Shown here piece by piece: positions 43,496 through 51,504 of a stretch of DNA of 51,504 nucleotides (within the stretch, counting starts at the first letter, position 1; each line of letters begins with the position of its first letter). The notes beneath the pieces are model-generated. The model searched no databases, was not told the DNA's origin, and saw only the letters and a list, made by a program, of their open reading frames with translations. The stretch spans positions 1-51,504 of the forward strand of contig JAAVYI010000047.1 in NCBI GenBank assembly GCA_022791055.1, in the 5' to 3' direction. The stretch is from Clostridia bacterium. GTDB taxonomy: Bacteria; Bacillota; Clostridia; Christensenellales; Pumilibacteraceae. Made by a program: the position numbers and the translations under genes.

Positions 43496-43785
43496 TTGCG
43501 ATCCTTCATCCTTTGCAGAATGGTTTTATAGCCGTCCGCCCCGTAAGTCAAACATTTGCTGATACGGCTGATCGTTGCCGTAGACGCGCCCGTCAATTCG
43601 CCCACTTCACTGTAGGTTTTCCCGTCGTACAACATTTTCGCCACACTAAATCGATGCGCCAAGGACTGTATCTCAACGACGGTACATAAGTCCTCGAAAA
43701 AATTATAGAATTCTTCTTTACTGTTAATGCAAGAAATAGCCTCGTAGAGGCTATCCATTTCTTCGGATTGCAACTTATGATTCAT
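43492..43785 (-). CDS. yerC: YerC/TrpR-like HTH protein
   Basis: 97 aa. The C-terminal half is a TrpR-fold helix-turn-helix (FSVAKMLYDGKTYSEVGELTGASTATISRISKCL). In Bacillus yerC likewise lies near pcrA-ligA. Its target is not visible here. Ribosome site GGGAG upstream. Heads the yerC-pcrA-ligA operon. Confidence 0.9.
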   Translation of the reverse strand: MNHKLQSEEMDSLYEAISCINSKEEFYNFFEDLCTVVEIQSLAHRFSVAKMLYDGKTYSEVGELTGASTATISRISKCLTYGADGYKTILQRMKDRK

Positions 43786-43815
43786 CTTTTGGCCGCTCCC
43801 TTTTCATTTGTAACT

Positions 43816-43844
43816 ATTTTAGCACATTAAAGCGTTTACGTCAA
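43816..43844 (-). promoter_or_regulatory. Sigma-A promoter of the yerC-pcrA-ligA operon
   Basis: Minus strand TTGACG (43839-43844), 17-nt spacer, TAAAAT (43816-43821). The -35 box contains the TGA stop of the preceding gene (43841-43843). Confidence 0.7.
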
Positions 43845-44254
43845 CAAGTTTTGCTTAACCTTTCCTCGTAGTAGCGATCCTTTAATTCCCGATACTTTTT
43901 GCTTAACTCCAAAATATACCGCTGGCGGCCGCCTTCGTCCAGCCGCCGAAACTCGTCTTGGTCGACCAGCTGCCCGATCGGGTTCATCGTGTCCTCGTCC
44001 GCATCCAGTATACGGCACACCTTTTCATATAGCACCTCGTCGGTCGCGGCCTGCGGCTGATTGATCACCAAATCGGTGTCGCGCTTGAGCTTGGCGCGCT
44101 GGTATTCGGAGACTTTGAATTTATTCTCCTCGCTTTCTCCCACCTCTTGGAGTACACGTTCCCGTTCGGCTTTGAGCTGTTGCCAATACCCCATTCGCAT
44201 TCTTTGTTTGGCTAACATCGCTCGTTTTTTCAACTCGCTACATTCTTTCTTCAT
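43841..44254 (-). CDS. Uncharacterised charged, coiled-coil-like protein
   Basis: 137 aa from ATG 44254, with GGAGGTG 8 nt upstream; the listed longer frame would include the ribosome site. Almost entirely charged helices (KKRAMLAKQRMRMGYWQQLKAE..., then RQRYILELSKKYRELKDRYYEE), with a central segment rich in Asp (ILDADEDTMNPIGQLVDQDEF). No signal peptide or membrane segment. Not recognised. It has its own predicted promoter and lies between the exporter operon and the yerC operon. Confidence 0.6.
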   Translation of the reverse strand: MKKECSELKKRAMLAKQRMRMGYWQQLKAERERVLQEVGESEENKFKVSEYQRAKLKRDTDLVINQPQAATDEVLYEKVCRILDADEDTMNPIGQLVDQDEFRRLDEGGRQRYILELSKKYRELKDRYYEERLSKTC

Positions 44255-44257
44255 AAA

Positions 44258-44286
44258 AAAGGCACCTCCGTATTGCAAGTGCCTTT
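44258..44286 (-). terminator. Hairpin with T-run directly before a start codon
   Basis: Read on the minus strand: AAAGGCAC (44286-44279), 13-nt loop, GTGCCTTT (44265-44258), then TTT and ATG 44254. It looks like an intrinsic terminator for the ABC exporter operon. The ribosome site GGAGGTG lies across the loop and right stem of the same hairpin. Confidence 0.55.
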
Positions 44287-44315
44287 ATTATAGCAGTTTG
44301 TCAAATCATTGTCAC
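44287..44315 (-). promoter_or_regulatory. Promoter of the 137-aa protein gene
   Basis: Minus strand GTGACA (44310-44315), 17-nt spacer, TATAAT (44287-44292). Transcription would begin near 44280, inside the left arm of the adjacent hairpin, so transcripts from this promoter could not form the full stem. Confidence 0.6.
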
Positions 44316-44383
44316 AATATAGGTAAAATTAGTCAACGCTCGACAAAATTAGAAGAGTTTTGCATGAATATTGATAATTTTTT

Positions 44384-46261
44384 TTATTCTAACTCAAAAG
44401 CGCCCGTATATAACCGATAATAAAATCCTTTTTGCGCGATCAACTCTTGATGATTGCCGCGCTCGACCACGCACCCATGATCCAATACGATAATTACGTC
44501 GGCATTCCGCACCGTAGACAAGCGGTGCGCGATGACGAATACCGTGCGGCCGCGCATCAATGCGTCCATGCCTTGTTGCACCAGCGCCTCTGTTCGCGTG
44601 TCGATACTGCTGGTCGCTTCGTCCAAAATCATTACCGGCGCATCGGCGATCGCCGCGCGGGCAATGGACAGCAACTGTCGTTGCCCTTGCGACAAATTCG
44701 CCCCGTTGCCTTGCAATACGGTATCATATCCTTGCGGCAAGCGGGAAATAAAATCATCCGCGTTCGCCAGCCGCGCTGCCGCGACAACTTCCTCATCGGT
44801 CGCATTCGGATTCCCGTACTTGATATTTTCCTTGACCGTGCCGGTAAACAGATTCGTGTCTTGTAACACGATACCGAGCGAGCGGCGCAAATCGCTTTTG
44901 CGTATTTTATTGATATTGATCCCGTCATATCGGATCTTGCCGTCGGCAATATCGTAAAAGCGGTTGATCAAGTTGGTGATCGTCGTTTTCCCCGCGCCCG
45001 TTGCGCCGACGAACGCAACCTTTTGTCCCGGTTTGGCGTACAGGCTGACGCCATGCAATACCGGTTTATCGCTTTCGTATGCAAAATCCACATCGAAAAA
45101 ACGCACGTCGCCGGTCAGCGGCGTATAGTCGACGCTGCCGTCGCTGTGCGGGTGACGCCACGCCCACAGCCCTGTATGCTCTTCGCACGGGACAAGCGTA
45201 CCATCTTCGTCGAGCCGCGCATTGACCAAAGTCACATAGCCCTCGTCGCGCTCCGGTTCTGCGTCCAACAATGCGAAGATTCGTTCCGCACCGGCCGCAG
45301 CCATAACGACGGAATTCAGTTGCTGAGAGACCTGTCCGATCGGTTGCGAAAAACTGCGGCTAAGCTGTAAAAATGTAACGATTTTGCCAAGCGTTAACCC
45401 GCCGATCCCGTAAATTGCCAGCAGACCGCCGACAATTGCCACAACAATATAGAGAAGATATCCCAAATTACCGACAACCGGCATCAGCACGTTAGCATAC
45501 TTGTTGGCCTTATAAGCGCTTTCGTTGAGTTCGTCATTGATGACGTCGAAGTCATGTTTTGCGCACGCCTCGTGGTTAAATACCTTGACCACTTTTTGCC
45601 CGTTGATCATTTCCTCGATAAAGCCGTTGACTTTGCCAAGCGAGCGCTGTTGTCGCACGAAATATTTGCCGCTTTTTCCGGCAATCAAACGAACGGCCAG
45701 CAGTATGATGACAGCAAAAACGACCGTCACCAATGTCAGCCATGCGCTGGTAAGCAGCATGGCTATCAGTACCGCCACAATGGTCACAACGGACGAAATC
45801 AACTGCGGCAAACTTTGCGAAACGACTTGCCGCAACGTATCGGTATCATTTGTATAACAACTCATAATATCGCCGTGTGCATGTGTGTCAAAGTACTGAA
45901 TAGGCAAATCTTGCATGTGGTTGAACATGTCGTCTCTGATCTTCTTTAAAACACCCTGTGCGACGACGATCATAATGCGATTATAGAGATAGGTAGAACA
46001 GACCCCGACCGCATATATTAACCCCATAATACAAATTGCGCGGAGCAGACCGACAAAGTTGGGATCGGTCATTCCCATTAACGGCGTGATATAATCGTCA
46101 ACAACGACTTGCAAAAACATTGCGCCCATTACGTTTGCCGCCGCGCTAAGCAAGATACAAAAAATCACCAAAGCAAAGCGAACCTTATAATGCGAGACAA
46201 CGTATTTTAACAGTCGGCGAATCGTTTTCCCTTTGTTTGCGAGCTGTGTCGGTTTACGCAT
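44384..46261 (-). CDS. Heterodimeric ABC exporter, second half
   Basis: 625 aa. ATG 46261 is chosen: GGGAGG lies 8 nt upstream, and the 51-codon extension would overlap the partner gene. N-terminal six-helix membrane domain (to about residue 340), ATPase with Walker A GATGAGKTT, Q-loop QDTNLF, signature LSQGQRQLLSIARA and Walker B VMILDEATSSID. Type IV (multidrug/lipid) exporter fold. Overlaps the partner gene by 8 nt, so both halves are made together. Likely exports drugs or lipids. Confidence 0.92.
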   Translation of the reverse strand: MRKPTQLANKGKTIRRLLKYVVSHYKVRFALVIFCILLSAAANVMGAMFLQVVVDDYITPLMGMTDPNFVGLLRAICIMGLIYAVGVCSTYLYNRIMIVVAQGVLKKIRDDMFNHMQDLPIQYFDTHAHGDIMSCYTNDTDTLRQVVSQSLPQLISSVVTIVAVLIAMLLTSAWLTLVTVVFAVIILLAVRLIAGKSGKYFVRQQRSLGKVNGFIEEMINGQKVVKVFNHEACAKHDFDVINDELNESAYKANKYANVLMPVVGNLGYLLYIVVAIVGGLLAIYGIGGLTLGKIVTFLQLSRSFSQPIGQVSQQLNSVVMAAAGAERIFALLDAEPERDEGYVTLVNARLDEDGTLVPCEEHTGLWAWRHPHSDGSVDYTPLTGDVRFFDVDFAYESDKPVLHGVSLYAKPGQKVAFVGATGAGKTTITNLINRFYDIADGKIRYDGININKIRKSDLRRSLGIVLQDTNLFTGTVKENIKYGNPNATDEEVVAAARLANADDFISRLPQGYDTVLQGNGANLSQGQRQLLSIARAAIADAPVMILDEATSSIDTRTEALVQQGMDALMRGRTVFVIAHRLSTVRNADVIIVLDHGCVVERGNHQELIAQKGFYYRLYTGAFELE

Positions 46262-47987
46262 TGTCGTCGCCTCCCTTTTGTTGCGATTGATATACTTCTC
46301 GATACACGGCATTGTCGGCCAAAAGTTCCGCGTGTGTGCCGACTGCCTGGACAGCGCCGTCGTGCATGACAATGATTTTATCGGCGTCTTGAATGGACGC
46401 AATGCGCTGCGCAATAATGAATTTCGTCGTGTCGGGCAACTGCTCTCGAAACGCTTTGCGGATCAATGCGTCCGTCTGCATATCGACGGCGCTGGTCGAA
46501 TCGTCCAAAATCAATATCTTCGGCCTCTTTAGCAGTGCGCGTGCAATGCACAAGCGCTGTTTCTGTCCGCCCGAAACATTCGCGCCGCCCTGTTCGATAT
46601 AGGTATCGTACTTTTGCGGGAATCCGTCAATAAATTCGTCGGCTTGCGCCAGCTTACAAGCCGCTTGCATTTGTTCGTCGGTAGCATCTTCGTTACCCCA
46701 TCGCAAATTGTCTTTGATCGTACCCGAAAACAGTATGTTTTTTTGTAAAACCATAGCCACGTTATCCCGCAACGCGTGCATGTCATATTCGCGCACATCA
46801 TGACCGCCGACGCGCACAACGCCTTCCGTGGCGTCGTAAAGGCGCGGAATCAACTGCACAAGCGTTGATTTTGAACTTCCCGTCCCGCCGATAATGCCCA
46901 CCGTTTGGCCGGACTCGATATGTAAATTCACACAAGCAAGACTGTCTTTTTGCGCCGATTTGTTGTACCGGAACGTTACGTTTTCAAAATCCACCGAGCC
47001 GTCCGACAAAGCGGTCAACCCTGTTGCCGGGTCGGTCAAATCGCTTTCTTCGTCCAAAACTTCGACGATACGCTCACCCGAATTGCGCGCCATGATGACC
47101 ATGACTAAAACCATCGACAGCATCATCAAGCTCATTAAAATTTGCGTTGCGTAGTTAAATAGACTGGTCAGTTGCCCGGTTGTCATAGTATCGGAAACGA
47201 TCAGTTGCGCGCCGAACCAAGACAGTAGCAATAAGGATAGATAGACGGCAAATTGCATGATCGGGCTGTTGAACGCGACGATTTTTTCCGCTTTGGAAAA
47301 GTTCGCGTATATATTCTGCGATACCTTACCGAACTTCTCCTTTTCGTGTTCTTCCCGTACATAGGCTTTAACGACACGGATTCCCGTCAAATTTTCTTGC
47401 ACGTTATTATTCAAAGTATCGTATGTCTTAAACACGCGTTCGAAAACGGGATGCGCCTTATAAACGATACACAATAACGCGATGCCGACAATCGGAACAA
47501 CGACAACGAAAATGACCGAAAGCAACGGATTGATCGTAAAGCACATAACGAGCGAAAAAATCAGCATCAGCGGACTGCGCACCGCGATTCGAACCAACAT
47601 TTGAAAAGCGTTTTGCACATTGGTGACGTCGGTCGTAAGCCGCGTAATCAGTCCGGACGTTGAAAAACGATCGATGTTGGAAAACGAAAACGACTGGATT
47701 CTGTAATAAATATTTTGACGCAAATTTCGAGCAAAGCCTGCGGAGGCGCGCGCTGCATATTTTCCCGATAGATAGCCGAAACATAGGGACAGGACGGCGG
47801 CCGCAATTAAAAAACCGCCGTAAAACCAAACAATTTGCATATTGCCGACTTTGATTCCGCGATCAATGATAATACTCATAACATACGGAATCAGAACGTC
47901 CAATACGACTTCCAACGCAACAAATATGGGCGCCAATATGGCATCGCCTTTAAATTCTTTGACGTTTGCCGCCAACTTTTTTATCAT
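46254..47987 (-). CDS. Heterodimeric ABC exporter, first half
   Basis: 577 aa, MIKKLAANVKEFKGDAILAPIF start typical of this half. Six membrane helices, then the ATPase with a slightly unusual Walker A (GGTGSSKST), Q-loop QKNILF, signature VSGGQKQR and Walker B ILILDDSTSAVD, where Asp replaces the catalytic Glu. That substitution marks the degenerate nucleotide site usual in heterodimeric exporters; the partner has the Glu. Directly downstream of the MarR regulator. Confidence 0.92.
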   Translation of the reverse strand: MIKKLAANVKEFKGDAILAPIFVALEVVLDVLIPYVMSIIIDRGIKVGNMQIVWFYGGFLIAAAVLSLCFGYLSGKYAARASAGFARNLRQNIYYRIQSFSFSNIDRFSTSGLITRLTTDVTNVQNAFQMLVRIAVRSPLMLIFSLVMCFTINPLLSVIFVVVVPIVGIALLCIVYKAHPVFERVFKTYDTLNNNVQENLTGIRVVKAYVREEHEKEKFGKVSQNIYANFSKAEKIVAFNSPIMQFAVYLSLLLLSWFGAQLIVSDTMTTGQLTSLFNYATQILMSLMMLSMVLVMVIMARNSGERIVEVLDEESDLTDPATGLTALSDGSVDFENVTFRYNKSAQKDSLACVNLHIESGQTVGIIGGTGSSKSTLVQLIPRLYDATEGVVRVGGHDVREYDMHALRDNVAMVLQKNILFSGTIKDNLRWGNEDATDEQMQAACKLAQADEFIDGFPQKYDTYIEQGGANVSGGQKQRLCIARALLKRPKILILDDSTSAVDMQTDALIRKAFREQLPDTTKFIIAQRIASIQDADKIIVMHDGAVQAVGTHAELLADNAVYREVYQSQQKGGDDNA

Positions 47988-48040
47988 AAGCCTTTTACCT
48001 CCTGCTTTTAGACTCGGTTGAACATATTAATTAAAAGATA

Positions 48041-48496
48041 TTATAGTGTCGTGTCTGCCTCGATCTTTCGCAAATTGTCCCCGATTGCGGTTATCACACG
48101 AAAAAAGCACGCTAAATCTTGCGCCGCGATCCCCTCCCGTAATCGGGATTCAAAAAACGCCAACTCGTCTGCCACCCGACTGTGCAATATGTACGCGCGC
48201 TCCGTCAAAACCAACCGTTTGAGTCGCCGATCCTGCGCCACGCTTTGGCGGACGATGAGTCCGTTGCTTTCCATCAGATTGACAATTTCCGTAACGGTCG
48301 AGCGCCGAATGTCAAACGCCTTTTCAATGTCGCGCTGAAAGATGTCTTTATCGCGGTTGGCATATAAAAAGCCAAGCAAATAACCGTGCATACCGGTCAG
48401 CGCATTGCTTTGCCGTATGCTTTCTACACCGTCAAGCGTGCGTTTAATCCGATTGTTTAAACCCTTGATTTCTCTGCCGATGCTCCTCTGCTCCAT
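48041..48496 (-). CDS. MarR-family repressor of the ABC exporter
   Basis: 151 aa with winged-helix domain (IFQRDIEKAFDIRRSTVTEIVNLMESNGLIVRQSVAQDRRLKRLVLTERA). The DRR motif of the wing is present. GGAG lies 7 nt upstream of ATG 48496. It precedes two exporter genes on the same strand, the usual arrangement for a self-regulated drug-efflux operon. The promoter carries a palindrome just past the -10. Confidence 0.92.
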   Translation of the reverse strand: MEQRSIGREIKGLNNRIKRTLDGVESIRQSNALTGMHGYLLGFLYANRDKDIFQRDIEKAFDIRRSTVTEIVNLMESNGLIVRQSVAQDRRLKRLVLTERAYILHSRVADELAFFESRLREGIAAQDLACFFRVITAIGDNLRKIEADTTL

Positions 48497-48519
48497 TCCG
48501 TACTCCGTTATATGAAAAT

Positions 48520-48563
48520 TGTTAGGATACTAACATATTATCGTAAAAAAATATGCAAGTCAA
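48520..48563 (-). promoter_or_regulatory. MarR promoter with operator palindrome
   Basis: Minus strand TTGACT (48558-48563), 17-nt spacer, TAATAT (48535-48540). TGTTAG-GATA-CTAACA (48520-48535) lies at the predicted transcription start. A repressor bound there would block transcription of marR and both exporter genes. Confidence 0.75.
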
Positions 48564-48739
48564 GAGAAACCGGCCTTCCGAAATGTAAAAGTTTTGTGAA
48601 ATTCTCGGCGGAAATTTGCCGCTATGGAAATATAAAACAGAGTCAAAAGCATCGCTGCGGCTGCCCTACAAATTGATCTCGGTATGACTGAACGCTGTCC
48701 TTTGAATTTCGATGTTAAAAACCTTGAGCGATTGTTTGC

Positions 48740-49966
48740 CTATTGCGCCCTACCGGATAGCAACCGCTCAAGAAAGTATACAAAGGAATCTGCGGAAATG
48801 CGAAACACACCGTTGGAAAATGTGACATGCGGTTGCGGCGGAAGCAACTGCGAGAATGTTTCGGAATAGACAGCTGTGCCAAGGGCGTTGGTGAAAAGAA
48901 AACAACCGTTTGGCAATGGTTGAATCCCGATAAATGAAATCGGCAAATAGGTTTGGTCTTGTATGGAATAAATTTGATTGCAAGCGAGATCGATGATAAA
49001 TCCGTTGTAAACGCGCGATCCATGCGGAATAAGTCCGGGCGGCAACATGACCGGTTGCATAGTAGCGTCATATAGCAAAAACGGTTTATCGCCGGCTTGT
49101 TGTTCAAAAAATATATAACCGTCATAAAAGGCGTGCGGCTTAAGCGCGGTTTGCGCAAGGAAGTTTCCTTGCCGATCTATTATATAGTATTGTGTGACGT
49201 TTTCCACTATGCGTTGCGCTGTCGCGTATCCGTTGACAAATGGAGTCACGGCAAAAAATTGCGGTTTGCAAATTACTGCTTGCTTTTCACAATCATAATA
49301 ACCGTATTGCCCTAACGTATCCCGTATGATACGCACGCCGTCACGTTCGCAATCTGCGAAAAAGTATTCGCCCAACATCTGCGGCCGCAAATACAAATCA
49401 TAAAGTATGCCGTCGTCTCCTCGCAACAGATCGTCTGCGAGTATCTCCAGTCTTATGTTGACCGCATGTCCGACCTCTACACCGTCTTTAAATATATATG
49501 TCCGACTGCCCAATGTCGCTAACGCAATATTCCCCTCGTACCGAATCTCATCATAATTGCCTTGCAATACAATGCCTTTTCGCACGTCATGGAGTTGCAA
49601 TACGCCGTCGAGATTCACAATATATTTGTCTTGATAAAATATTTGTTTGCCACCGTGCCAATCGTATTCTTGCCCGGATCGATGCAACAAATATTCGCCA
49701 TCATCATCTTTCGCCCAAGTATATTCACCGAAAAAGTCGGTTGCCTGTTTGTATAAAAAACCGATTGTGCGAAATCCAGGGAAGGTCGGCGCTGTCGGTC
49801 GCTCGATTGGTACGGGCGGATTTTCATCCGGATCTTCCGGCTTTTGTTGACCCATGTCAGACATAATACTATCATAGTCGGGAATAACATGCATATTTTG
49901 CTTACTCGCACACGCGATACAGCATAGACATGCACATAGACACAGCAATGTAGCGATTCTCTTCAT
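48740..49966 (-). CDS. WG-repeat-like lipoprotein
   Basis: 408 aa from ATG 49966, which overlaps the upstream stop (ATGA). Signal peptide with lipobox CCIAC, so lipid-anchored outside the cell. An acidic/proline linker (EDPDENPPVPIERPTAP) leads to a beta-propeller-like region of repeats (for example GQYGYYDCEKQAVICKPQFF, then YYIIDRQGNFLAQTALKP), resembling WG/KWG repeats. Function unknown; such proteins often bind ligands or partners at the surface. Confidence 0.7.
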   Translation of the reverse strand: MKRIATLLCLCACLCCIACASKQNMHVIPDYDSIMSDMGQQKPEDPDENPPVPIERPTAPTFPGFRTIGFLYKQATDFFGEYTWAKDDDGEYLLHRSGQEYDWHGGKQIFYQDKYIVNLDGVLQLHDVRKGIVLQGNYDEIRYEGNIALATLGSRTYIFKDGVEVGHAVNIRLEILADDLLRGDDGILYDLYLRPQMLGEYFFADCERDGVRIIRDTLGQYGYYDCEKQAVICKPQFFAVTPFVNGYATAQRIVENVTQYYIIDRQGNFLAQTALKPHAFYDGYIFFEQQAGDKPFLLYDATMQPVMLPPGLIPHGSRVYNGFIIDLACNQIYSIQDQTYLPISFIGIQPLPNGCFLFTNALGTAVYSETFSQLLPPQPHVTFSNGVFRISADSFVYFLERLLSGRAQ

Positions 49967-50622
49967 CTGAATAACTCCATAAAAACACTTCGTTGTTGAA
50001 GGTCTTTCTTTTTCTGTTTGTAATCCGGGCAGTAGCGGCCGACTTCTTCCCAAAATCGGCGGGAATGGTCGTGAAACCGCGTATGACACAATTCGTGTAT
50101 AATGACATAGTCGATCTCGGACATATCCAAAAAGAGCAAGCGCCAGTTCAAGCGAATCTCGTTATCGCCGCTACAGCTGCCCCACTTTCGACGCGCATTT
50201 GTCAACCGAAACGAACGCACCGTAAAGCCATATTCTTGCGCAATCCCGACAAGCCGTTCGGCAAGTATCTTTTGCGCTTGTCGCTTGTACCAGTTTGCTA
50301 TGTACTTTCGCCCGACCGCGTCTGCGCAACGCTCCGGCAAATGCAACTTGCCGTCGGCAATATATATCCGCGCCGTTTCATCCGTTAGAGGCAAAAGCGT
50401 CTCGCCCAACCACAAAAATCGCGCATATTGCAGATAGGGCGCCCACATATCCGCTCGCGCCTGTTGAGTTGCGCACTTTTCCCGTATCCAAGCCTCTTTA
50501 CTTCGCACAAACGCATCGATCGCCTCGCCGCTTAATCGCAAAGGCGCGCGTACCGTCACGGTACCATTGACTACGGTTATCGAAATGGTTTTACGTTTGC
50601 TGCGCGCCAGCTTAAACTCCAT
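49963..50622 (-). CDS. YgjP-like zinc metallopeptidase domain protein
   Basis: 219 aa. ATG 50622 overlaps the preceding gene by 11 nt. Residues 176-180 HELCH form the zinc-binding HExxH-type site, with a further His in FHDHSRRFWEEV and the typical KWGSCSGDNEIRLNWRL upstream. The N-terminal half is the beta-rich part of the DUF45 family. No signal peptide, so cytoplasmic. Substrate unknown. Part of a three-gene operon. Confidence 0.88.
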   Translation of the reverse strand: MEFKLARSKRKTISITVVNGTVTVRAPLRLSGEAIDAFVRSKEAWIREKCATQQARADMWAPYLQYARFLWLGETLLPLTDETARIYIADGKLHLPERCADAVGRKYIANWYKRQAQKILAERLVGIAQEYGFTVRSFRLTNARRKWGSCSGDNEIRLNWRLLFLDMSEIDYVIIHELCHTRFHDHSRRFWEEVGRYCPDYKQKKKDLQQRSVFMELFR

Positions 50623-51346
50623 ACTCGCGCCAACCCACGCTCGCCCGAAATATTTCGGTATTTCCGCTGCGCCCTTCGAAATAGCGCTTGTCCGGCGTAC
50701 AGCACACAGCATACTCGTTCCCGCATTGAAGCTCCGACATATAGTGTACGGAAAAATTTGCGACAGCATGGTTTTCCATCCATTCTTTCGAACAGGCGTC
50801 AACAATCATGTCCCCATAGCGGGCATTATTGACATGGCTGTTACGATCAAGATCTGTTACGCGCACCGTAGACGCATATGCAATCGCAGCATCTGTCTTT
50901 TGTATGGTTGCGCAGCCACCGGCAATCGCCGACTGTTGCATGTAAGCCTCCGGCGGAAAGTCGAACAGCGGCGCCACTCGGCGAATCGCATGTGTCTTAG
51001 CATCCAACACACACCATTTCGATGTTCCTTTCACCAACAATCTGCCGTCCGCGCCGTAAAGGTAGTAATCGCGCACGGCATCGACCGCATTCGGCTTCAG
51101 AGGAAAAGTTACTGTATTCAGTTGCTCCTCCGGTTGCGGCTGCGCGACGATCTCCGCGCATACTCGATTGAGTACCCATACCAATTCACGCGCTTGCATA
51201 GAGGCAAAACCGATCCCCAGCTGCTCAGCGTGTGCTGTTGCTAAATTCTGAAAATATCGCAGGATGGCGCTGATTTTCAGCCGTCCGGCAAAATCGACAT
51301 CATGCACATTGACCGAAGATAGTTTAGAATACGACAATACTGACAC
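50612..51346 (-). CDS. Acyl-ACP thioesterase
   Basis: 244 aa from GTG 51346, AGGAGGG 6 nt upstream. Two hot-dog folds: N-terminal VDFAGRLKISAILRYFQNLATAHAEQLG and C-terminal RVTDLDRNSHVNNARYGDMIVD, where the Asp/Asn/His set gives the catalytic residues of the FatA/FatB family. Releases free fatty acids from acyl-ACP and can adjust membrane lipid composition. First gene of the operon with the metallopeptidase and lipoprotein genes. Confidence 0.92.
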   Translation of the reverse strand: MSVLSYSKLSSVNVHDVDFAGRLKISAILRYFQNLATAHAEQLGIGFASMQARELVWVLNRVCAEIVAQPQPEEQLNTVTFPLKPNAVDAVRDYYLYGADGRLLVKGTSKWCVLDAKTHAIRRVAPLFDFPPEAYMQQSAIAGGCATIQKTDAAIAYASTVRVTDLDRNSHVNNARYGDMIVDACSKEWMENHAVANFSVHYMSELQCGNEYAVCCTPDKRYFEGRSGNTEIFRASVGWREYGV

Positions 51347-51375
51347 AGAACGCCCTCCTTGAGATATCCCACCAA

Positions 51376-51404
51376 ATTATACACAAAAGGATAAAAAAAG
51401 GCAA
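51376..51404 (-). promoter_or_regulatory. Promoter of the thioesterase operon
   Basis: Minus strand TTGCCT (51399-51404), 17-nt spacer, TATAAT (51376-51381), followed by a ~25-nt leader carrying AGGAGGG. In contrast to the leaderless promoters elsewhere, this one has a normal leader. Confidence 0.7.
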
Positions 51405-51464
51405 ATGAATGGAATAAGCAAAACAAAACGCAGAAAAATGTGTGGCGTGTTAAAGGGCAATCCA

Positions 51465-51493
51465 TTGACAAATCCCCTTTTTCATAGTACAAT
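51465..51493 (+). promoter_or_regulatory. Promoter of a gene beyond the right edge
   Basis: TTGACA (51465-51470), 17-nt spacer, TACAAT (51488-51493), pointing right. Its gene is outside the window. Confidence 0.65.
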
Positions 51494-51504
51494 AGAATGA
51501 GACA

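Noticed and set aside
1..51504. tRNA or rRNA genes
   Set aside because: No cloverleaf or conserved rRNA stretches were recognised by eye.

Overview
The window reads as a piece of a Bacillota (Firmicutes, Clostridia-type) chromosome. The right half carries the conserved housekeeping order seen in that phylum (yicC-gmk-rpoZ-coaBC-priA-def-fmt-rsmB-rlmN-...-rpe-thiN-spoVM, read on the minus strand). A 27-codon spoVM gene at 28111-28194 points to an endospore-forming lineage. A narrower placement cannot be supported from sequence alone.

Left edge (1-3915): the remains of an integrated filamentous phage (inovirus-like). It has a membrane-anchored coat-type protein, an adsorption/minor-coat candidate broken by two compensating frameshifts, a Zot/pI-type assembly ATPase, a small basic protein, a hairpin-rich intergenic region, and the first ~177 codons of a rolling-circle (HUH) replication protein.

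Middle (3916-26259): about 22.3 kb lies between the N-terminal part of Rep and its C-terminal part, which reappears at 26260-26685. The interior holds an AraC-type regulator divergent from a twelve-gene glycan/amino-sugar operon on the plus strand. The operon encodes three Gfo/Idh/MocA oxidoreductases, a sugar isomerase/epimerase, a NagB-like deaminase with a 1-nt frameshift, two very large membrane-anchored surface proteins (one with a GHL10-type glycosidase domain), a CUT1 solute-binding protein with two permeases but no ATPase gene, a GH94-like phosphorylase and NagA. Next comes a 0.9-kb inverted-repeat-rich region, a sigma-70-like protein, an array of three hairpins with 64-nt period, and a large serine recombinase. 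The recombinase is cut after its zinc ribbon and fused in frame to the Rep C-terminus. The simplest reading is that a serine-recombinase element, perhaps with the sugar operon as cargo, went into the phage rep gene and the locus then decayed.

Right half (26910-51504): a XerC/D-type tyrosine recombinase with a promoter that predicts a leaderless mRNA, then minus-strand core genes: spoVM, thiN, rpe, rlmN, rsmB, fmt, def, priA, coaBC, rpoZ, gmk, yicC, a HypE-like AIR-synthase family protein, ligA, pcrA and yerC. The prpC-prkC-rsgA genes usually found between rlmN and rpe are absent here. Beyond these lie an uncharacterised coiled-coil-like protein, a two-gene heterodimeric ABC exporter under a MarR regulator with a visible promoter and operator, and a three-gene set (acyl-ACP thioesterase, YgjP-like metallopeptidase, WG-repeat lipoprotein). 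A sigma-A promoter points off the right edge.

All identifications rest on reading translated sequence and motifs by eye; no database search was run. Promoters and RNA structures are predictions.
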